Assembly (NCBI GenBank): GCA_023451375.1
Contig: JAEXZS010000078.1
Span: 124,001 to 188,000, forward strand
Origin: Pseudomonadota bacterium
GTDB taxonomy: Bacteria; Pseudomonadota; Alphaproteobacteria; Caulobacterales; Caulobacteraceae
Direction of reading: 5' to 3'
DNA length: 64,000 nucleotides
Below are positions 8,270 to 18,700 of this stretch, in pieces (the first letter of the stretch is position 1; each line of letters opens with the position of its first letter). The notes beneath the pieces are model-generated. The model was not told where the DNA came from. It saw only the letters and a list, made by a program, of their open reading frames with translations, and made no database searches. The position numbers and the translations under genes are program-made.

Positions 8270-10381
8270 TTATTGCGGCTGGCCGAGATGCTTGTTCAGC
8301 CAGCCGAACACCTCGTTGTGCCATTGCAGGCTGTTCGCCGGCTTCAGCACCCAGTGGTTTTCGTCCGGAAAGACCACCAGCCGGCTTTCGATCCCGCGGC
8401 GCTGCAGCGCCGTGAAGGTCGATAGGCCCTGGGAGGTGGGAATGCGGAAGTCCCGGTCGCCCTGCACCACCAGCATCGGCGTGCGCCAGTTCTCGACATG
8501 ATTGGCCGGGTTGAAGCGCTGGTAGTTCTCGGGCCTGTCCCACGGCGTGCCGCCGTTCTCCCACTCGGTGAACCACAGCTCTTCCGTGGCGAAGCCCATG
8601 TTGAAGGTGTCGAACACCCCGTCGTGGTTCACCAGGCACTTGAAGGCGTCGTTCCACTGGCCGGCGATCCAGTTGACCATATAGCCGCCGTATGAGGCGC
8701 CGAGCGCGCAGGCGTTGCGCCCGTCCAGAAAATCGTACTTCTCCTGGGCGAAGGCCCAGCCCTTCTTCAGGTCCTCCAGCGGCCGGTCGCCCCAGTGCTG
8801 GCTGATGGCGTCGGTGAAGCCCTGGCCGTAGCCGGTGGAGCCGTGGAAATCGATCATCACCACTGCATAGCCGGCTCCGGCGTAGGTCTCGGGGTTCCAG
8901 CGATAGGACCAGCCGTCGCCGAACGACCCCTGCGGCCCGCCGTGGATCAGGAAGGCGACCGGATACTTCTCGCCCTCGACGTAGCCGACCGGCTTGATGA
9001 CGTAGCCGTGGACCGTTTCGTTGTTCCAACCGGGGAAGCTGAACTGCTCATATTCGCCGAACCGCTTCGTGGCGAAGTCGGGGTTGGCCGTGGTCAGACG
9101 ACGCGGCATCTCGCGGCCGAGGTAGGTCTTGAAATAGAGGTCGCCCGGCTCGCGAAGGCTGTCCTGGGCGAAGACGAAGCCCGACGGCGTCTGCTGGAAG
9201 GCCGAGACGTGTCCGGGGCCGGTGATCGGGGTGACGACGCCGTTGCGGGCGTCCACCGCGAACAACCGCGTCGAGCCCACGTCGCCGGCGGTGGTGTAGA
9301 GGGTGTTTCCGTCCCGCGACCACTGGAGGGTGTCGGCCGAGCGATCCCAGTTGGAGGCGATCTCGCGCTTCTGGCCGGTCTCCACATCCATCAGCACGAT
9401 CTGGAAGCGGTCGGCCTCGAAGCCCGGCCGGGCCATCGCGCGATAGGCCAGGGTGCGTCCGTCGGGGGAAAAGACCGGCCCGGCGTCCCAGGCCTCGTTG
9501 TCGTCCGTCAGATTGGTGAAGGTGCCGTCGCCGCTAAGCCCGTTGGTCTTCCACAGGTCGAAGTTGGTGCTCCACGGTTCGGTCTGCCCCGCCAGGCGCG
9601 CGGAGAAGACGATGGAGTCGCCGGCGGAGGTGAAGGTGAAGTCGCTCTCGTCGCCGAACGGCTTGGACGGGGTGTCCCCGTCGAACCCCTTGGTGACCCA
9701 GGCGGGCCGGCCCTGGGCCTTGCCGTCGCGGCCGATCGACTGGACGAACAGGTGGTTCTGGGTGTGGTCGTTCCAGGTGTCCCAGTGACGCACGAACATG
9801 CGGTCATAGACCTGGCCGGTCGTTTTCCGCTCCGCGACGGCCTTGCCCATCTCGATCGAGGCGTTGAGGTCCGCGGCCTCGGGATAGACCGCCAGCGAGA
9901 CGGCGACCTTGTCGCCCGTCGGGCTGATCCGATAGGCGTTGACGTCCAGCGGCAGGTTGGTCACCTGCACCGGCGTGGCGGTGGGAGAGGCGACGCGCCA
10001 GACCTGGCTGGTCCCCGACTTGGCCGACAGGAAGTACAGGTTGCCGTCGCCGCCCCAGCGCGCGGTGTTGGCCCCCTGGCCGGAAATGGCCAGACGGCGC
10101 GGAGCTTGGTCGGGCGCGTCCAGGTCCAGCATCCACAGGCTGCCCGCGCGGCTGTTCGCCTCCACGTCCGTGGTCGTCACCGAATAGACCACATAGCGCC
10201 CGTCCGGCGACACGCGAGGATCGCCCAGCCGATTGGCGGAGATCATGTCCTGATAGGTGAAAGCGTCGGGCGTCGCGGCCGCGGCAGGGACCGGGGCGGG
10301 CGGAACCTGCGCCAGCGCGGGCGCGGCGGCCATCAGCGCGATCGCCGCGCAGGCGACGGACAGCAGGGAGCGGTTGGACAT
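8270..10381 (-). CDS. S9 family peptidase (prolyl oligopeptidase / dipeptidyl peptidase type), first copy
   Basis: Exported serine peptidase of 703 residues. MSNRSLLSVACAAIALMAAAPALAQ is a signal peptide. Residues about 50-400 form the WD40-like beta-propeller with DPRVSPDGRYVVYS, FSPDGRTLAY and SRDGNTLYT repeats. The C-terminal alpha/beta hydrolase domain has HGGPQGSFGDGWSYRWNPE, the nucleophile motif GASYGGYM (Ser563), the acid in VVQGDRDFRIP (near 642) and the base in DENHWVLKP (near 679). It should cleave short peptides in the periplasm. The open frame continues upstream through the next gene in another register, but the signal peptide fixes the start at 10381. A close paralogue begins 69 bases upstream on the same strand. 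Confidence 0.92.
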   Translation of the reverse strand: MSNRSLLSVACAAIALMAAAPALAQVPPAPVPAAAATPDAFTYQDMISANRLGDPRVSPDGRYVVYSVTTTDVEANSRAGSLWMLDLDAPDQAPRRLAISGQGANTARWGGDGNLYFLSAKSGTSQVWRVASPTATPVQVTNLPLDVNAYRISPTGDKVAVSLAVYPEAADLNASIEMGKAVAERKTTGQVYDRMFVRHWDTWNDHTQNHLFVQSIGRDGKAQGRPAWVTKGFDGDTPSKPFGDESDFTFTSAGDSIVFSARLAGQTEPWSTNFDLWKTNGLSGDGTFTNLTDDNEAWDAGPVFSPDGRTLAYRAMARPGFEADRFQIVLMDVETGQKREIASNWDRSADTLQWSRDGNTLYTTAGDVGSTRLFAVDARNGVVTPITGPGHVSAFQQTPSGFVFAQDSLREPGDLYFKTYLGREMPRRLTTANPDFATKRFGEYEQFSFPGWNNETVHGYVIKPVGYVEGEKYPVAFLIHGGPQGSFGDGWSYRWNPETYAGAGYAVVMIDFHGSTGYGQGFTDAISQHWGDRPLEDLKKGWAFAQEKYDFLDGRNACALGASYGGYMVNWIAGQWNDAFKCLVNHDGVFDTFNMGFATEELWFTEWENGGTPWDRPENYQRFNPANHVENWRTPMLVVQGDRDFRIPTSQGLSTFTALQRRGIESRLVVFPDENHWVLKPANSLQWHNEVFGWLNKHLGQPQ

Positions 10382-10449
10382 GGGGGCTTTCCTCGCAGAG
10401 CTTCTCGCCGCGAGGCGTAGCACCGTCGTCCGACGCGTCAAAGCGCCGC

Positions 10450-12519
10450 TCAGGCCTCCGGCGCCGTGTATCGGCCGACCCAGTCCAGGATCTCCTGCTG
10501 CCAGTCGACCCAGGTGCGGGGTTTCAGCACCCAGTGGTTCTCGTCCGGCACGTGGACGAAGCGGCTGGGCACGCCCTCGCGCTGCAGGGCCGAGAAGGTC
10601 GCCAGCCCCTGTTCCATCGGCACCCGGAAGTCCTTGGACCCGTGCAGGACCAGCATGGGCTTCTCCCAGTCGCCGGCGTAGGTCTCCGGATTGAAGGCGT
10701 CGTAGACCGCCTTCCGTTCCCAACTGGGGCCGCCGAACTCGTGGATGAAGTTGCCGATGTCCATGGCGTTCATCAGTTGGGGCACGTCGAAGACGCCGGC
10801 GTGGTTCACCAGGCAGCGCCAGGGTTCGTTCCATCTCCCGGCGATCATGTTGACCATATAGCCGCCATAGGAGGCGCCCAACGCGCAGGCGCGCTCGCCG
10901 TCGATCCAGGGATTGGCGGAGAGGGCGGCGGCCCAGCCCTTCTCTAGGTCCTCCAGCGGCCGGTCGCCCCAGTGGTTGTTGATGGCGTCGGTGAAGGCTT
11001 GGCCGTAGCCGGGCGAGCCGTGGAAGTTGATCATCACCACCGCATAGCCGGCGGCGGTGTAGACCTGCGGGTTCCAGCGGTAGGACCAGCTTTCGGTCCA
11101 AGGCGACTTCGGTCCGCCGTGGATCAGATACACCGCCGGATAGCGCCGGCCCTCGACCGCCCCGGCGGGCTTGAACACCCAGCCGTGCACCGGCTCATCG
11201 TTCCAGCCGGCGAAGGTGAAGGCCTCGCCCTCCGGCAGGTCCAGCCGCGCCAGGGTCTCGGCGTTGTGGCGGGTGGTCTGTCGGGCCTCGCCATCCTTCC
11301 GAACGAAAATCTGCGTGGGCGCCGTGAAGCTTTCATGGGCGTAGGCCAGGACCCCGGCGACCTCCTCGTAGGCGCCGACCGAGCCGTCGCCGGTCAGCGG
11401 CGTCACACGGCCGTCGCGCGCATCCACCGAGAAGATGCGGTTTTGGCCCTCGTCCGGCGCCGAGACCAGCAGCGACCGGCCGTCGGTACGCCACAGCAGT
11501 CCGCCCGCGCCGCGATCCCAGTCGGTCAGCTTGCGCGCGCCGGAGCCGTCCGCACTGGCGACCCACACCACCGCCTGATCGCCGCCGACGTTCTCGCGCG
11601 GCGCGGCCAGCCAAGCCAGCCGTCGTCCATCGGGCGAGAAGACGGGATTGCCGTCCGGTCCGCGTGCGCCTTCGGTCAGATTGACCGGCGCGCCGCCGTC
11701 CAGCGCCACGCGGAAGATGTCGCTGTTGTTGGTGAAGGGTTCGCCCGCGCCCTGCGTCTGAGCGCCGTACACAAGGGTGCGGCCGTCGGGCGAGATGGAG
11801 AAGCTGGAATCGCCCGCCGGCACGTCGGCGTCCAGCCCGGCCATCAGGTCGCGCGGCTCGCCGTCCGCCAGACCCGAACCGTTCAGGGGCTGCATGAACA
11901 GATGCGTGCGGCGCGTGTCCACCCAGTGGTCGAAGTCACGCAGCGGCAGTCGGTCATAGGCCTGGATCGTCGACTTGCCGCGTTCGTCCAGCCGCGTCCT
12001 GGTGCAGGCCAGGGTTTCGCAATCGACGAAGACCGAAAGCGCCAGCACCAGCGACCGGCCGTCCGGCGCGATGCGGAAACCGGACACGTCGAAGGGCAGG
12101 GTGGTGACCTGCGCCGCCGCCATGCCCGCGCGGTCCGCACGCCACACCTGGTTCGACCCGCCGCGCGACGACAGGAAGTAGATCGCCTGGCCGTCCGGAG
12201 CCCAGCGCGCGCCAGAGACGCCGCCTTCGGAAATAGCCAGCCTTCGCGGCTCGCCCCCGGCCACGTCGGCCAGCCACAGGCTGTTCGCACCCTTGTTGCC
12301 GTCCCAGTCGGTCGTGCGCACGGCGTACAGCACGTGCCGGCCGTCGGGAGAGACGCGAGGTTCGCTGACCCGCTCCATCATGGCCAGGTCGCGCAGGGAC
12401 AGGCCGGTCGAGACGGGCGCGCTCGCCGTCGCTGGCGCGGCGTCCTGCGCCAGCGTCGGCCCCGAGGCCAGCATCAGGGCTCCGAAGGCGGCGGCCGCCA
12501 TCCAGCGTGAACGCATCAT
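10450..12519 (-). CDS. S9 family peptidase, second copy
   Basis: Exported serine peptidase of 689 residues, paralogous along its whole length to the neighbour at 8270-10381. MMRSRWMAAAAFGALMLASG and following residues to TLAQ form the signal peptide; the frame is open further upstream but that stretch lacks a signal-like start. The propeller carries EPRVSPDGRHVLYA and FSPDGRRLAW repeats. The catalytic domain has HGGPKSPWTESWSYRWNPQ, GASYGGYM with Ser550, and DENHWVLKP. Conservation of KPAG, HGSPGYGQAFTDAI and NHWGDRPLEDL with the neighbour shows tandem duplication followed by divergence. Probably transcribed first in a two-gene unit. Peptide specificity cannot be judged. Confidence 0.92.
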   Translation of the reverse strand: MMRSRWMAAAAFGALMLASGPTLAQDAAPATASAPVSTGLSLRDLAMMERVSEPRVSPDGRHVLYAVRTTDWDGNKGANSLWLADVAGGEPRRLAISEGGVSGARWAPDGQAIYFLSSRGGSNQVWRADRAGMAAAQVTTLPFDVSGFRIAPDGRSLVLALSVFVDCETLACTRTRLDERGKSTIQAYDRLPLRDFDHWVDTRRTHLFMQPLNGSGLADGEPRDLMAGLDADVPAGDSSFSISPDGRTLVYGAQTQGAGEPFTNNSDIFRVALDGGAPVNLTEGARGPDGNPVFSPDGRRLAWLAAPRENVGGDQAVVWVASADGSGARKLTDWDRGAGGLLWRTDGRSLLVSAPDEGQNRIFSVDARDGRVTPLTGDGSVGAYEEVAGVLAYAHESFTAPTQIFVRKDGEARQTTRHNAETLARLDLPEGEAFTFAGWNDEPVHGWVFKPAGAVEGRRYPAVYLIHGGPKSPWTESWSYRWNPQVYTAAGYAVVMINFHGSPGYGQAFTDAINNHWGDRPLEDLEKGWAAALSANPWIDGERACALGASYGGYMVNMIAGRWNEPWRCLVNHAGVFDVPQLMNAMDIGNFIHEFGGPSWERKAVYDAFNPETYAGDWEKPMLVLHGSKDFRVPMEQGLATFSALQREGVPSRFVHVPDENHWVLKPRTWVDWQQEILDWVGRYTAPEA

Positions 12520-12638
12520 GTGTAGCTTTCCCCACGGTTCGGGGCCCTTGATAGGGGCCCGGCTTCGTCTCGCCAAGCGGCGGGACGCCGCGCATCCGGC
12601 TTGCCCGCATCCCACGAACCGGCGACAAGCGGATTTCC

Positions 12639-13493
12639 ATGGATTCCGCTTCGCTCCCCGCCCGGCGCCGGCCGCACATAGTCGACGTGCTGATCGCCGA
12701 ACGCGCGCCGCGTCTGACCGCCTCGCCGTTCTGGCCGGTGCTGCGGCCGGGCCTCTACGGCGTCCTGGGCTATGGCGCGGCGGTGCGGATGGCCGATGCG
12801 ATCCAGCCGCTGTCGGGGGCGGAGACGCTCGACTACGTGTCGACGCTGTTGCGGCTGAAGGTGACGACGAGGAACCTGGATCGTTTGCCTGCGACGGGAC
12901 GCTGCGTCGTGGTATGCAACCATCCGACCGGAATCGCCGACGGGGTGGCGGTTCACGACGCCATCAAGCAGCGGCGCGGCGACGCCGTCTTCTTCGCCAA
13001 CGCCGACGCCCTGCGGGTCTCGCCGCGCCTAAGCGAAACCGTCATTCCGGTGGAATGGGTGTACGAGAAGCGCACCCGCGAGAAGACCCGGGCCACCCTA
13101 AACGCGGCGAAGGCGGCCTTCGAGGCGGAACGCTGCGTCGTCATGTTCCCCTCCGGCCGTCTGGCTCGCGAGCAGAACGGCCTGCTGACCGATCCGGAAT
13201 GGGCGCCGACCGCCGCCTCGCTGGCGCGGAAGTACGGGGCGCCGGTCGTGCCCATGTATGTCACCGGCCCCTACAGCCGACTGTTCCACCTGTTCGACCG
13301 GATCTCGCATGAACTGCGGGACGTGACCCTGTTCCACGAGTTGCTGAACAAGGCGGGCAAGCGGTTCGGGGTCGATGTCGGCTTGCCCATTCCGGCCGAA
13401 CGGCTGGATGTGGACGCGACCAGGGCGACCGAGGCGCTGAAGACCTTCACCGAGCGGACCCTGGCGGCTGATCCCGATGCGGTGTTCGCATGA
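12639..13493 (+). CDS. 1-acyl-glycerol-phosphate / lysophospholipid acyltransferase family protein
   Basis: Membrane-associated acyltransferase of the PlsC superfamily, 284 residues. The catalytic block is CNHPTGIADG, with His95 and Asp101 separated by five residues rather than the usual four, as in the hemolysin-related branch of the family (HPLGGLD type). The acceptor-binding motif is MFPSGRLAREQ near residue 170, followed by PVVPMYVTGP. It acylates a lysophospholipid or related acceptor from acyl-ACP or acyl-CoA; which one is not visible. Its stop overlaps the tsaE start by four bases (ATGA), making it first in the tsaE-amgK-murU-addB-addA run. Confidence 0.8.
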   Translation: MDSASLPARRRPHIVDVLIAERAPRLTASPFWPVLRPGLYGVLGYGAAVRMADAIQPLSGAETLDYVSTLLRLKVTTRNLDRLPATGRCVVVCNHPTGIADGVAVHDAIKQRRGDAVFFANADALRVSPRLSETVIPVEWVYEKRTREKTRATLNAAKAAFEAERCVVMFPSGRLAREQNGLLTDPEWAPTAASLARKYGAPVVPMYVTGPYSRLFHLFDRISHELRDVTLFHELLNKAGKRFGVDVGLPIPAERLDVDATRATEALKTFTERTLAADPDAVFA

Positions 13494-13948
13494 GGGTGGA
13501 TTTGCCGGACGCCGACGCCACCACCCGCCTGGGTCAAGCCATCGCGCCGTTGCTGGCGGCCGGAGACGCGGTGCTGCTCCATGGCCAGCTGGGCATGGGC
13601 AAGTCGACGCTGGCGCGCGGCCTGATCCGGGCCCTGACCAAGCCGGACGAGGATGTGCCCAGCCCGACCTTCACCCTGGTCCAGTTCTATGAGAGCGACC
13701 CGCCCGTGGCGCATTTCGACATGTATCGCCTGACCCGGCCGGAGGAGGCGTTCGAGATCGGCTTGGATGAGGCCTTGGACGGCGGCTGCGTCATCGTTGA
13801 ATGGCCGGAGCGGCTGGGCCGGGATCTCGCCCGGTTCCTCGGCCCCGACCGACTGAGCGTCGCATTCTCCGAGCAGGGCGACGGCCGCCTTGCGACCGTT
13901 TCCGGCGCAGGCCGGTGGGAACAGCTGATCGACCATGTCCATCTCTGA
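13490..13948 (+). CDS. tsaE: tRNA threonylcarbamoyladenosine biosynthesis ATPase TsaE
   Basis: Small P-loop ATPase of 152 residues that works with TsaB and TsaD to install t6A at position 37 of ANN-decoding tRNAs in the cytoplasm. Walker A is GQLGMGKST (residues 32-40), followed by the family motifs VPSPTFTLVQFYE, VAHFDMYRL and CVIVEWPERL. The length matches the family. It overlaps the preceding acyltransferase by ATGA and its own 3' end overlaps the amgK start by 14 bases, so the genes are almost certainly co-translated. The same tsaE-amgK-murU order is known in Caulobacter relatives. Confidence 0.95.
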   Translation: MRVDLPDADATTRLGQAIAPLLAAGDAVLLHGQLGMGKSTLARGLIRALTKPDEDVPSPTFTLVQFYESDPPVAHFDMYRLTRPEEAFEIGLDEALDGGCVIVEWPERLGRDLARFLGPDRLSVAFSEQGDGRLATVSGAGRWEQLIDHVHL

Positions 13949-15032
13949 TCGCGAACAGCTTCGCCTCGACTTCCTGAGCCGCGCGGGCCTGTCCGACGTC
14001 GCGCGCGCGCCGCTGGCCGGCGACGCCTCGACGCGGCGTTACGAGCGGCTGACCACGACGGACGGCGCGACCCTGATGCTGATGGACCAGGCGCCTGCGG
14101 CCGAGAGTTCGCCGGCCGATCCGTCCTGGAGCCCGGAACAGCGCCGCGCCGCCGGCTGGAACGCCGTCGCCCGCCTGTCGGCCGGCAGGATCGAGGCCTT
14201 CGCCGCCGTCGCCGCCCACCTGAGGTCGCTGGGCCTGTCCGCGCCCGGCGTCCTGGCTCTGGACGCCCCGAACGGCCTGGCGGTGCTGGAGGACTTCGGC
14301 GAGGACCTGTTCGCCCGTTTCATCGCGCAGGGCGCGGACGAGGCGCCGCTCTATCTCGCCGCCATAGAGGCGCTTGCGACGCTGCACGACGCGGGCCGAC
14401 CGCCGCGGGTCCTGTCCGGTCCGGGCGGCGACTGGCCGTTGCTGACCTATGACGAGACGGCGCTGCTGGGCGGGGCCGACTTGTTCGTCGAATGGCTGCC
14501 CCGTCTCGACGACCGCGTGGCGTTCGACGAGGCGGCGGTCGCGGCGTGGCGTGAAGCCTGGACGCCGATCGTGGCTTCCGGCGCTTCGGGAGCCTCGGTC
14601 ATCGCACACCGCGACTATCACGCCGAGAACCTGATCTGGCTGCCGGACCGCATCGGCCCGGCGCGCGTCGGCATGATCGATTTCCAGGACGCCGTGTGCG
14701 CCCACCCGTCGTGGGACCTGCACTCCCTGCTGCAGGATGCGCGTCGCGACGTGTCTCCGGAGCTTGAGGCCGAGGCTCTGGACCGGTACTTCGCCCTTCG
14801 ACCGGGGGCGGACCGCGTCGCCTTCATGGCCGACTACGCCGGCCTCGCCGCGCTGAACGAGGCGCGGATCATCGGCATCTTCGCGCGACTGATCGCGAGG
14901 GACGGCAAGCCCCGTTATCGTCAGTTCATGCCGCGCATGTGGCGGCATCTGAACGCAAATCTGGAACAGCCGGTCCTGGCGCCCGTCGCCCGCTGGTTCG
15001 ACCGCCACATTCCCGCGGAGGTCCGGGCATGA
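13935..15032 (+). CDS. amgK: Anomeric MurNAc/GlcNAc kinase AmgK
   Basis: Aminoglycoside-phosphotransferase-fold sugar kinase of 365 residues. It phosphorylates the anomeric hydroxyl of N-acetylmuramic acid and N-acetylglucosamine in the peptidoglycan salvage route that bypasses de novo UDP-MurNAc synthesis and so lowers fosfomycin sensitivity. Visible motifs are LAGDASTRRYERL near the N-terminus, the catalytic loop IAHRDYHAENLIW (Asp near residue 227) and the metal-binding DFQDA near 248, followed by HPSWDLHSLLQDARRD. The next gene, overlapping by ATGA, encodes the partner uridylyltransferase MurU, which makes this assignment firm rather than a generic phosphotransferase. Confidence 0.92.
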   Translation: MSISDREQLRLDFLSRAGLSDVARAPLAGDASTRRYERLTTTDGATLMLMDQAPAAESSPADPSWSPEQRRAAGWNAVARLSAGRIEAFAAVAAHLRSLGLSAPGVLALDAPNGLAVLEDFGEDLFARFIAQGADEAPLYLAAIEALATLHDAGRPPRVLSGPGGDWPLLTYDETALLGGADLFVEWLPRLDDRVAFDEAAVAAWREAWTPIVASGASGASVIAHRDYHAENLIWLPDRIGPARVGMIDFQDAVCAHPSWDLHSLLQDARRDVSPELEAEALDRYFALRPGADRVAFMADYAGLAALNEARIIGIFARLIARDGKPRYRQFMPRMWRHLNANLEQPVLAPVARWFDRHIPAEVRA

Positions 15033-15745
15033 CGTCTCCCAAGACGGCGATGGTGCTGGCTGCCGGCCTCGGTTCCCGAATGCGCCCGCTGACCGACGAC
15101 CGCCCCAAGGCCCTGGTCGAGGTCCGGGGACGCGCCCTGATCGACCATGTGCTGGACCGGTTGACCGACGCGGGGGTCGAGCGGGCGGTGGTCAACGTCC
15201 ACTGGTTCGCCGACCGGCTGGAACAGCATCTGAAGGCGCGCGGTCGCGGGCCCGACATCATCATCTCCGACGAACGGGCCGAACTGCTGGAGACGGGCGG
15301 CGGCTTGAGGAAGGCGCGCCCGCTGCTGGGCGACGAGCCGGTTTTCGTGGCCAACATCGACAGCATCTGGACCGACCAGGGCGATGCGCTGGGCGATCTT
15401 GTCCGGCTCTGGAACCCCGCCCTCATGGACGCCGCCTTGCTGCTGGCCCGACGGGAAGGCTCGATCGGCTTCGAGGGCGACGGCGACTTCTTCCTGGGCG
15501 ACGACGGCCGACTGACCTTCCGCGGCGAGGCGCCCTGCGCGCCCTTCGCCTATATGGGCGTCCACATAACCCGGCCCGACTACGCCGACGGCGGACCGGA
15601 AGGCCCCTTCTCGCTGAGCCCGCTTTGGCGTCGATCTGCGGCCGACGGGCGGCTTTTCGGCTGCGTGCTGGACGGCGACTGGATGCACGTCGGCGATCCC
15701 GAGGCGCGAGACGCGGCCGAGGCGAAGATGGCCGGAGGGGCATGA
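15029..15745 (+). CDS. murU: N-acetylmuramate-1-phosphate uridylyltransferase MurU
   Basis: Nucleotidyltransferase of 238 residues that converts MurNAc-1-phosphate and UTP to UDP-MurNAc, the second step after AmgK. The N-terminal signature is MVLAAGLGSRMRPLTDDRPK, followed by VEVRGRALIDHVL, the substrate loop ELLETGGGLRKA and the metal-binding FVANIDS. The ATG at 15029 overlaps the amgK stop; the frame is open further upstream but without a plausible start. Its own stop overlaps the addB start (ATGA at 15742-15745). The phosphatase MupP, needed for the full salvage pathway, is not in the window. Confidence 0.95.
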   Translation: MTSPKTAMVLAAGLGSRMRPLTDDRPKALVEVRGRALIDHVLDRLTDAGVERAVVNVHWFADRLEQHLKARGRGPDIIISDERAELLETGGGLRKARPLLGDEPVFVANIDSIWTDQGDALGDLVRLWNPALMDAALLLARREGSIGFEGDGDFFLGDDGRLTFRGEAPCAPFAYMGVHITRPDYADGGPEGPFSLSPLWRRSAADGRLFGCVLDGDWMHVGDPEARDAAEAKMAGGA

Positions 15746-18700
15746 CCGCCTTCGATCCCTTCGCGCCGACCGGCCCCCGCTGGTACGCCGTCCCGGCGCA
15801 CCGGCCATTCCTGGAGGATCTCGCCGCCGGCGTGCTGGCCTGGCTAGGAGAGCTGCCGCCCGAGACCCTGTCGGACGCCACCATCCTTCTGCCCAATCGG
15901 CGGGCGGCGCGCGCCTTCACCGGCGCCCTGTCGAAACTTTCGGGGGATCGCCCCGTGCTGCTGCCCCAGGTCCGTCCGCTGGGCGACCTGGAGGAGGACG
16001 AGCCGCCGTTCACCCCCGGCGCTCTGGGACTGGATCTGCCCCCGGCCATCGCCCCCCTGACGCGCCGCTTCGAGATGGCGCGGATGATCGTCGAGAACTT
16101 CGACAGCGACCTGGCGCCGATGCGGGCGCTGGATCTGGCCGATGCGTTGGGCGGCTTTCTCGACTCCTGCCAACTGGAGGAGATCCCCGATCCCCAGCGC
16201 ATAGCGAGCCTGGTCGAGGGGGAGATGGCCGAGCACTGGGAACGGTCGGCCGCCTTCCTGGGCCTCGCCCTTGAGGCCTGGCCCAAGCGGTTGGCCGAAC
16301 TGGGCCTGGTCGATCCGGCGTGGCGCCGCGCGACCCTGCTGCGCCGCCTCGCCGAGTTGTGGGACCGGGAGCCTCCGAGCCAGCCCGTCATCGCCGCCGG
16401 CTCGACCGGCACCGTCCCCGCCGCCGCAGACGTGCTGGGCGCCGTGGCCAGGGCCCCCATGGGTTGCGTGGTGCTGCCCGGTCTGGACCTCGATCTGGAC
16501 GACCGGGTGTGGAACCAGATCGACGAAGACAACGAACAGCATCCCCAGCGCGCGCTGAAACGCCTGCTGGAACGCCACGATCTTCCCCGCCGCGCCGCTC
16601 GCCCCTGGTTTCGCCCGCCCGTCGCGCCCCAGGCCGATCAACGCGGCCTGGCTCGCCAGCGCCTGCTGAATGAAGCCCTGCGTCCCGCCGACGCCACGGG
16701 GGACTGGCGCGAGGCCATCCGCGACATCCGCGCCCGCGCCGCGGACGCCGGTCGCGCCGCCGACCCCATCGCCGAAGGACTTCAAGGCCTGTCGGTTCTG
16801 TCGTTGCGCCATGACGAAGAGACCGCCGCCGCCATCGCCTTGATGATGCGCGAAACACTGGAGACGCGGAATCCTGATGGAACGGCCCGGACCTGCGCCC
16901 TGGTCACCCCCGATCAGGCCCTGGGGCGTCGCGTCGCCGCCCGGCTGGAGCGGTGGGGGATCACGGCCGACGCCTCGGCCGGCCAGCCGCTGAACCGCAT
17001 GGCGGCCGGCGTCCTGGTCGACCTGTGTGTCCGCTGGATGGCGGCGCCGACGGATCCCCACGTCCTGCTCGGCCTGCTGAAGCATCCGCTGGTGCGGCTG
17101 GACCTGGGCGAGACCGATGTCCATCTCGCCGCGACGGCGCTGGAACTCCTCGCCCTGCGCGGCCCCCGCCATTCCAGCTTCGACCAACTGCGCCGCAAGC
17201 TGGACAGGCAAGCCCGGCCGGTCCGCGACGGCGCCCCCCCTCCGGACGGCAAGCTGAAGCGTCTCGGCATGGCTCTGGCTCTGACCGACCATCTTGAGGT
17301 CGCCGTCGCATCCGCCCGCGCGTCGTTCACGCCGAACGCTTCGCTGGACGCCGCCGCGCGCGCCCTGACCATGCTGATCGAGAGCCTGGCCGGCCAGGAG
17401 GCTTGGGCTGGGCTGGATGGAGAGGCGGCGGCCGCCCTGCTGTCGAACCTGATCGAAGGCGGCGGCGCGCTGGGGGCCGTCTCGCCCGCCGATCTCGTCG
17501 AGTTGGTCCAGGGCCTGCTGGCCGACGCCGTGGTCCGCACCGGCGGGGCGACCCACCCGTCCCTTCGCATCCTCGGCGCCATCGAGGCGCGCCTGATTCG
17601 GGCGGACCGGATGATCCTGGCCGGGCTGGAGGAAGGCGTCTGGCCCCAAGGCGCTCCGGTCGATCCCTTCCTGTCACGCCCGATGCGAAAGGCGTTGGGC
17701 CTGCCCCCGCCCGAACGCCGCATTGGCCAGAGCGCCCAGGATTTCATCCAAGCCGCCTGCGCCGACGAGGCCGTTCTGATCCACACCGAGCGGCGCGGCG
17801 GCCAGCCGGCCGTTCGCTCCCGCTGGCTGTGGCGGCTGGACATGCTGACGCGAGGCGCGAACACGGACGAAAGCCCGGTCTCCGTCTCCGCGCCCGATCA
17901 TGTCGCCCATTGGACCAGGGCCCTGGACGCCCCCGCCCGCGCCACGCCTGACTACGCCCGTCGTCCCGCGCCAAGGCCGCCGGTGGACCGCCGCCCGCGC
18001 GAGTTGCCGGTCACCGGGGTCGAGCGCTGGGTCCGGGACCCCTACGCGGTCTACGCCCGTCGTATCCTGGGGCTTCGCGTGCTCGACCGCCCCGGCGCCT
18101 CGGCCGAGGCCCTCGCCCGCGGCGACGCGGTTCATGAGGCGATCGAACGGATCGTCCGCACCTGGCCCGACGTCCTGCCCGACAACTGCGTCGACCAGAT
18201 CGAAGGCTTCCTGCACGACGCCCTGGCGGAGGCGGGCTTCGAGGATGCGGCCCTTGCCCGCGAACGCCCCTTGGCGAAGAACTGCGCCCGCTGGCTGGAG
18301 CAGTTCGAGCGCGACCGTCGCGCGCGCGGCGCGACCCTGCTGATCGAGCAGTCCGGAAGCCTGACTTTCGATGCGCCCTACAAGCCCTTCACCCTGACGG
18401 CCCGCGCCGACCGCATCGAACTGCATGCGAACGGCGCCGCCGTTCTCGACTTCAAGACGGGCCAGACTCCGAGCCAGAAACAGGTCCTGCAGGGGTTCGC
18501 GCCCCAACTGACCCTGACCGCCGCCATTCTGGCGGAAGGCGGCTTTCCCGCCCCGCCGACGCCTGCGAGCGAGCTCCTCTATGTGAAGGTCACGGGCCGC
18601 AGCGAGCCCGGCAAGGTCGAGGATGTCTCGCGCCAGGGTCGCGGAAACAGCTTGACCGCCGCGGCGTTGGCGGAGCGAGAGTTGGAACGGCTGAGACGCG

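Noticed and set aside
10382..11101. Upstream extension of the first S9 peptidase frame to 11101
   Set aside because: The extension runs through the second peptidase gene in the wrong register and lacks homology; the signal peptide at 10381 marks the true start.
8795..12510. Long plus-strand open frames opposite the two S9 peptidases
   Set aside because: They are codon-bias shadows; the minus-strand frames carry the full peptidase motifs.
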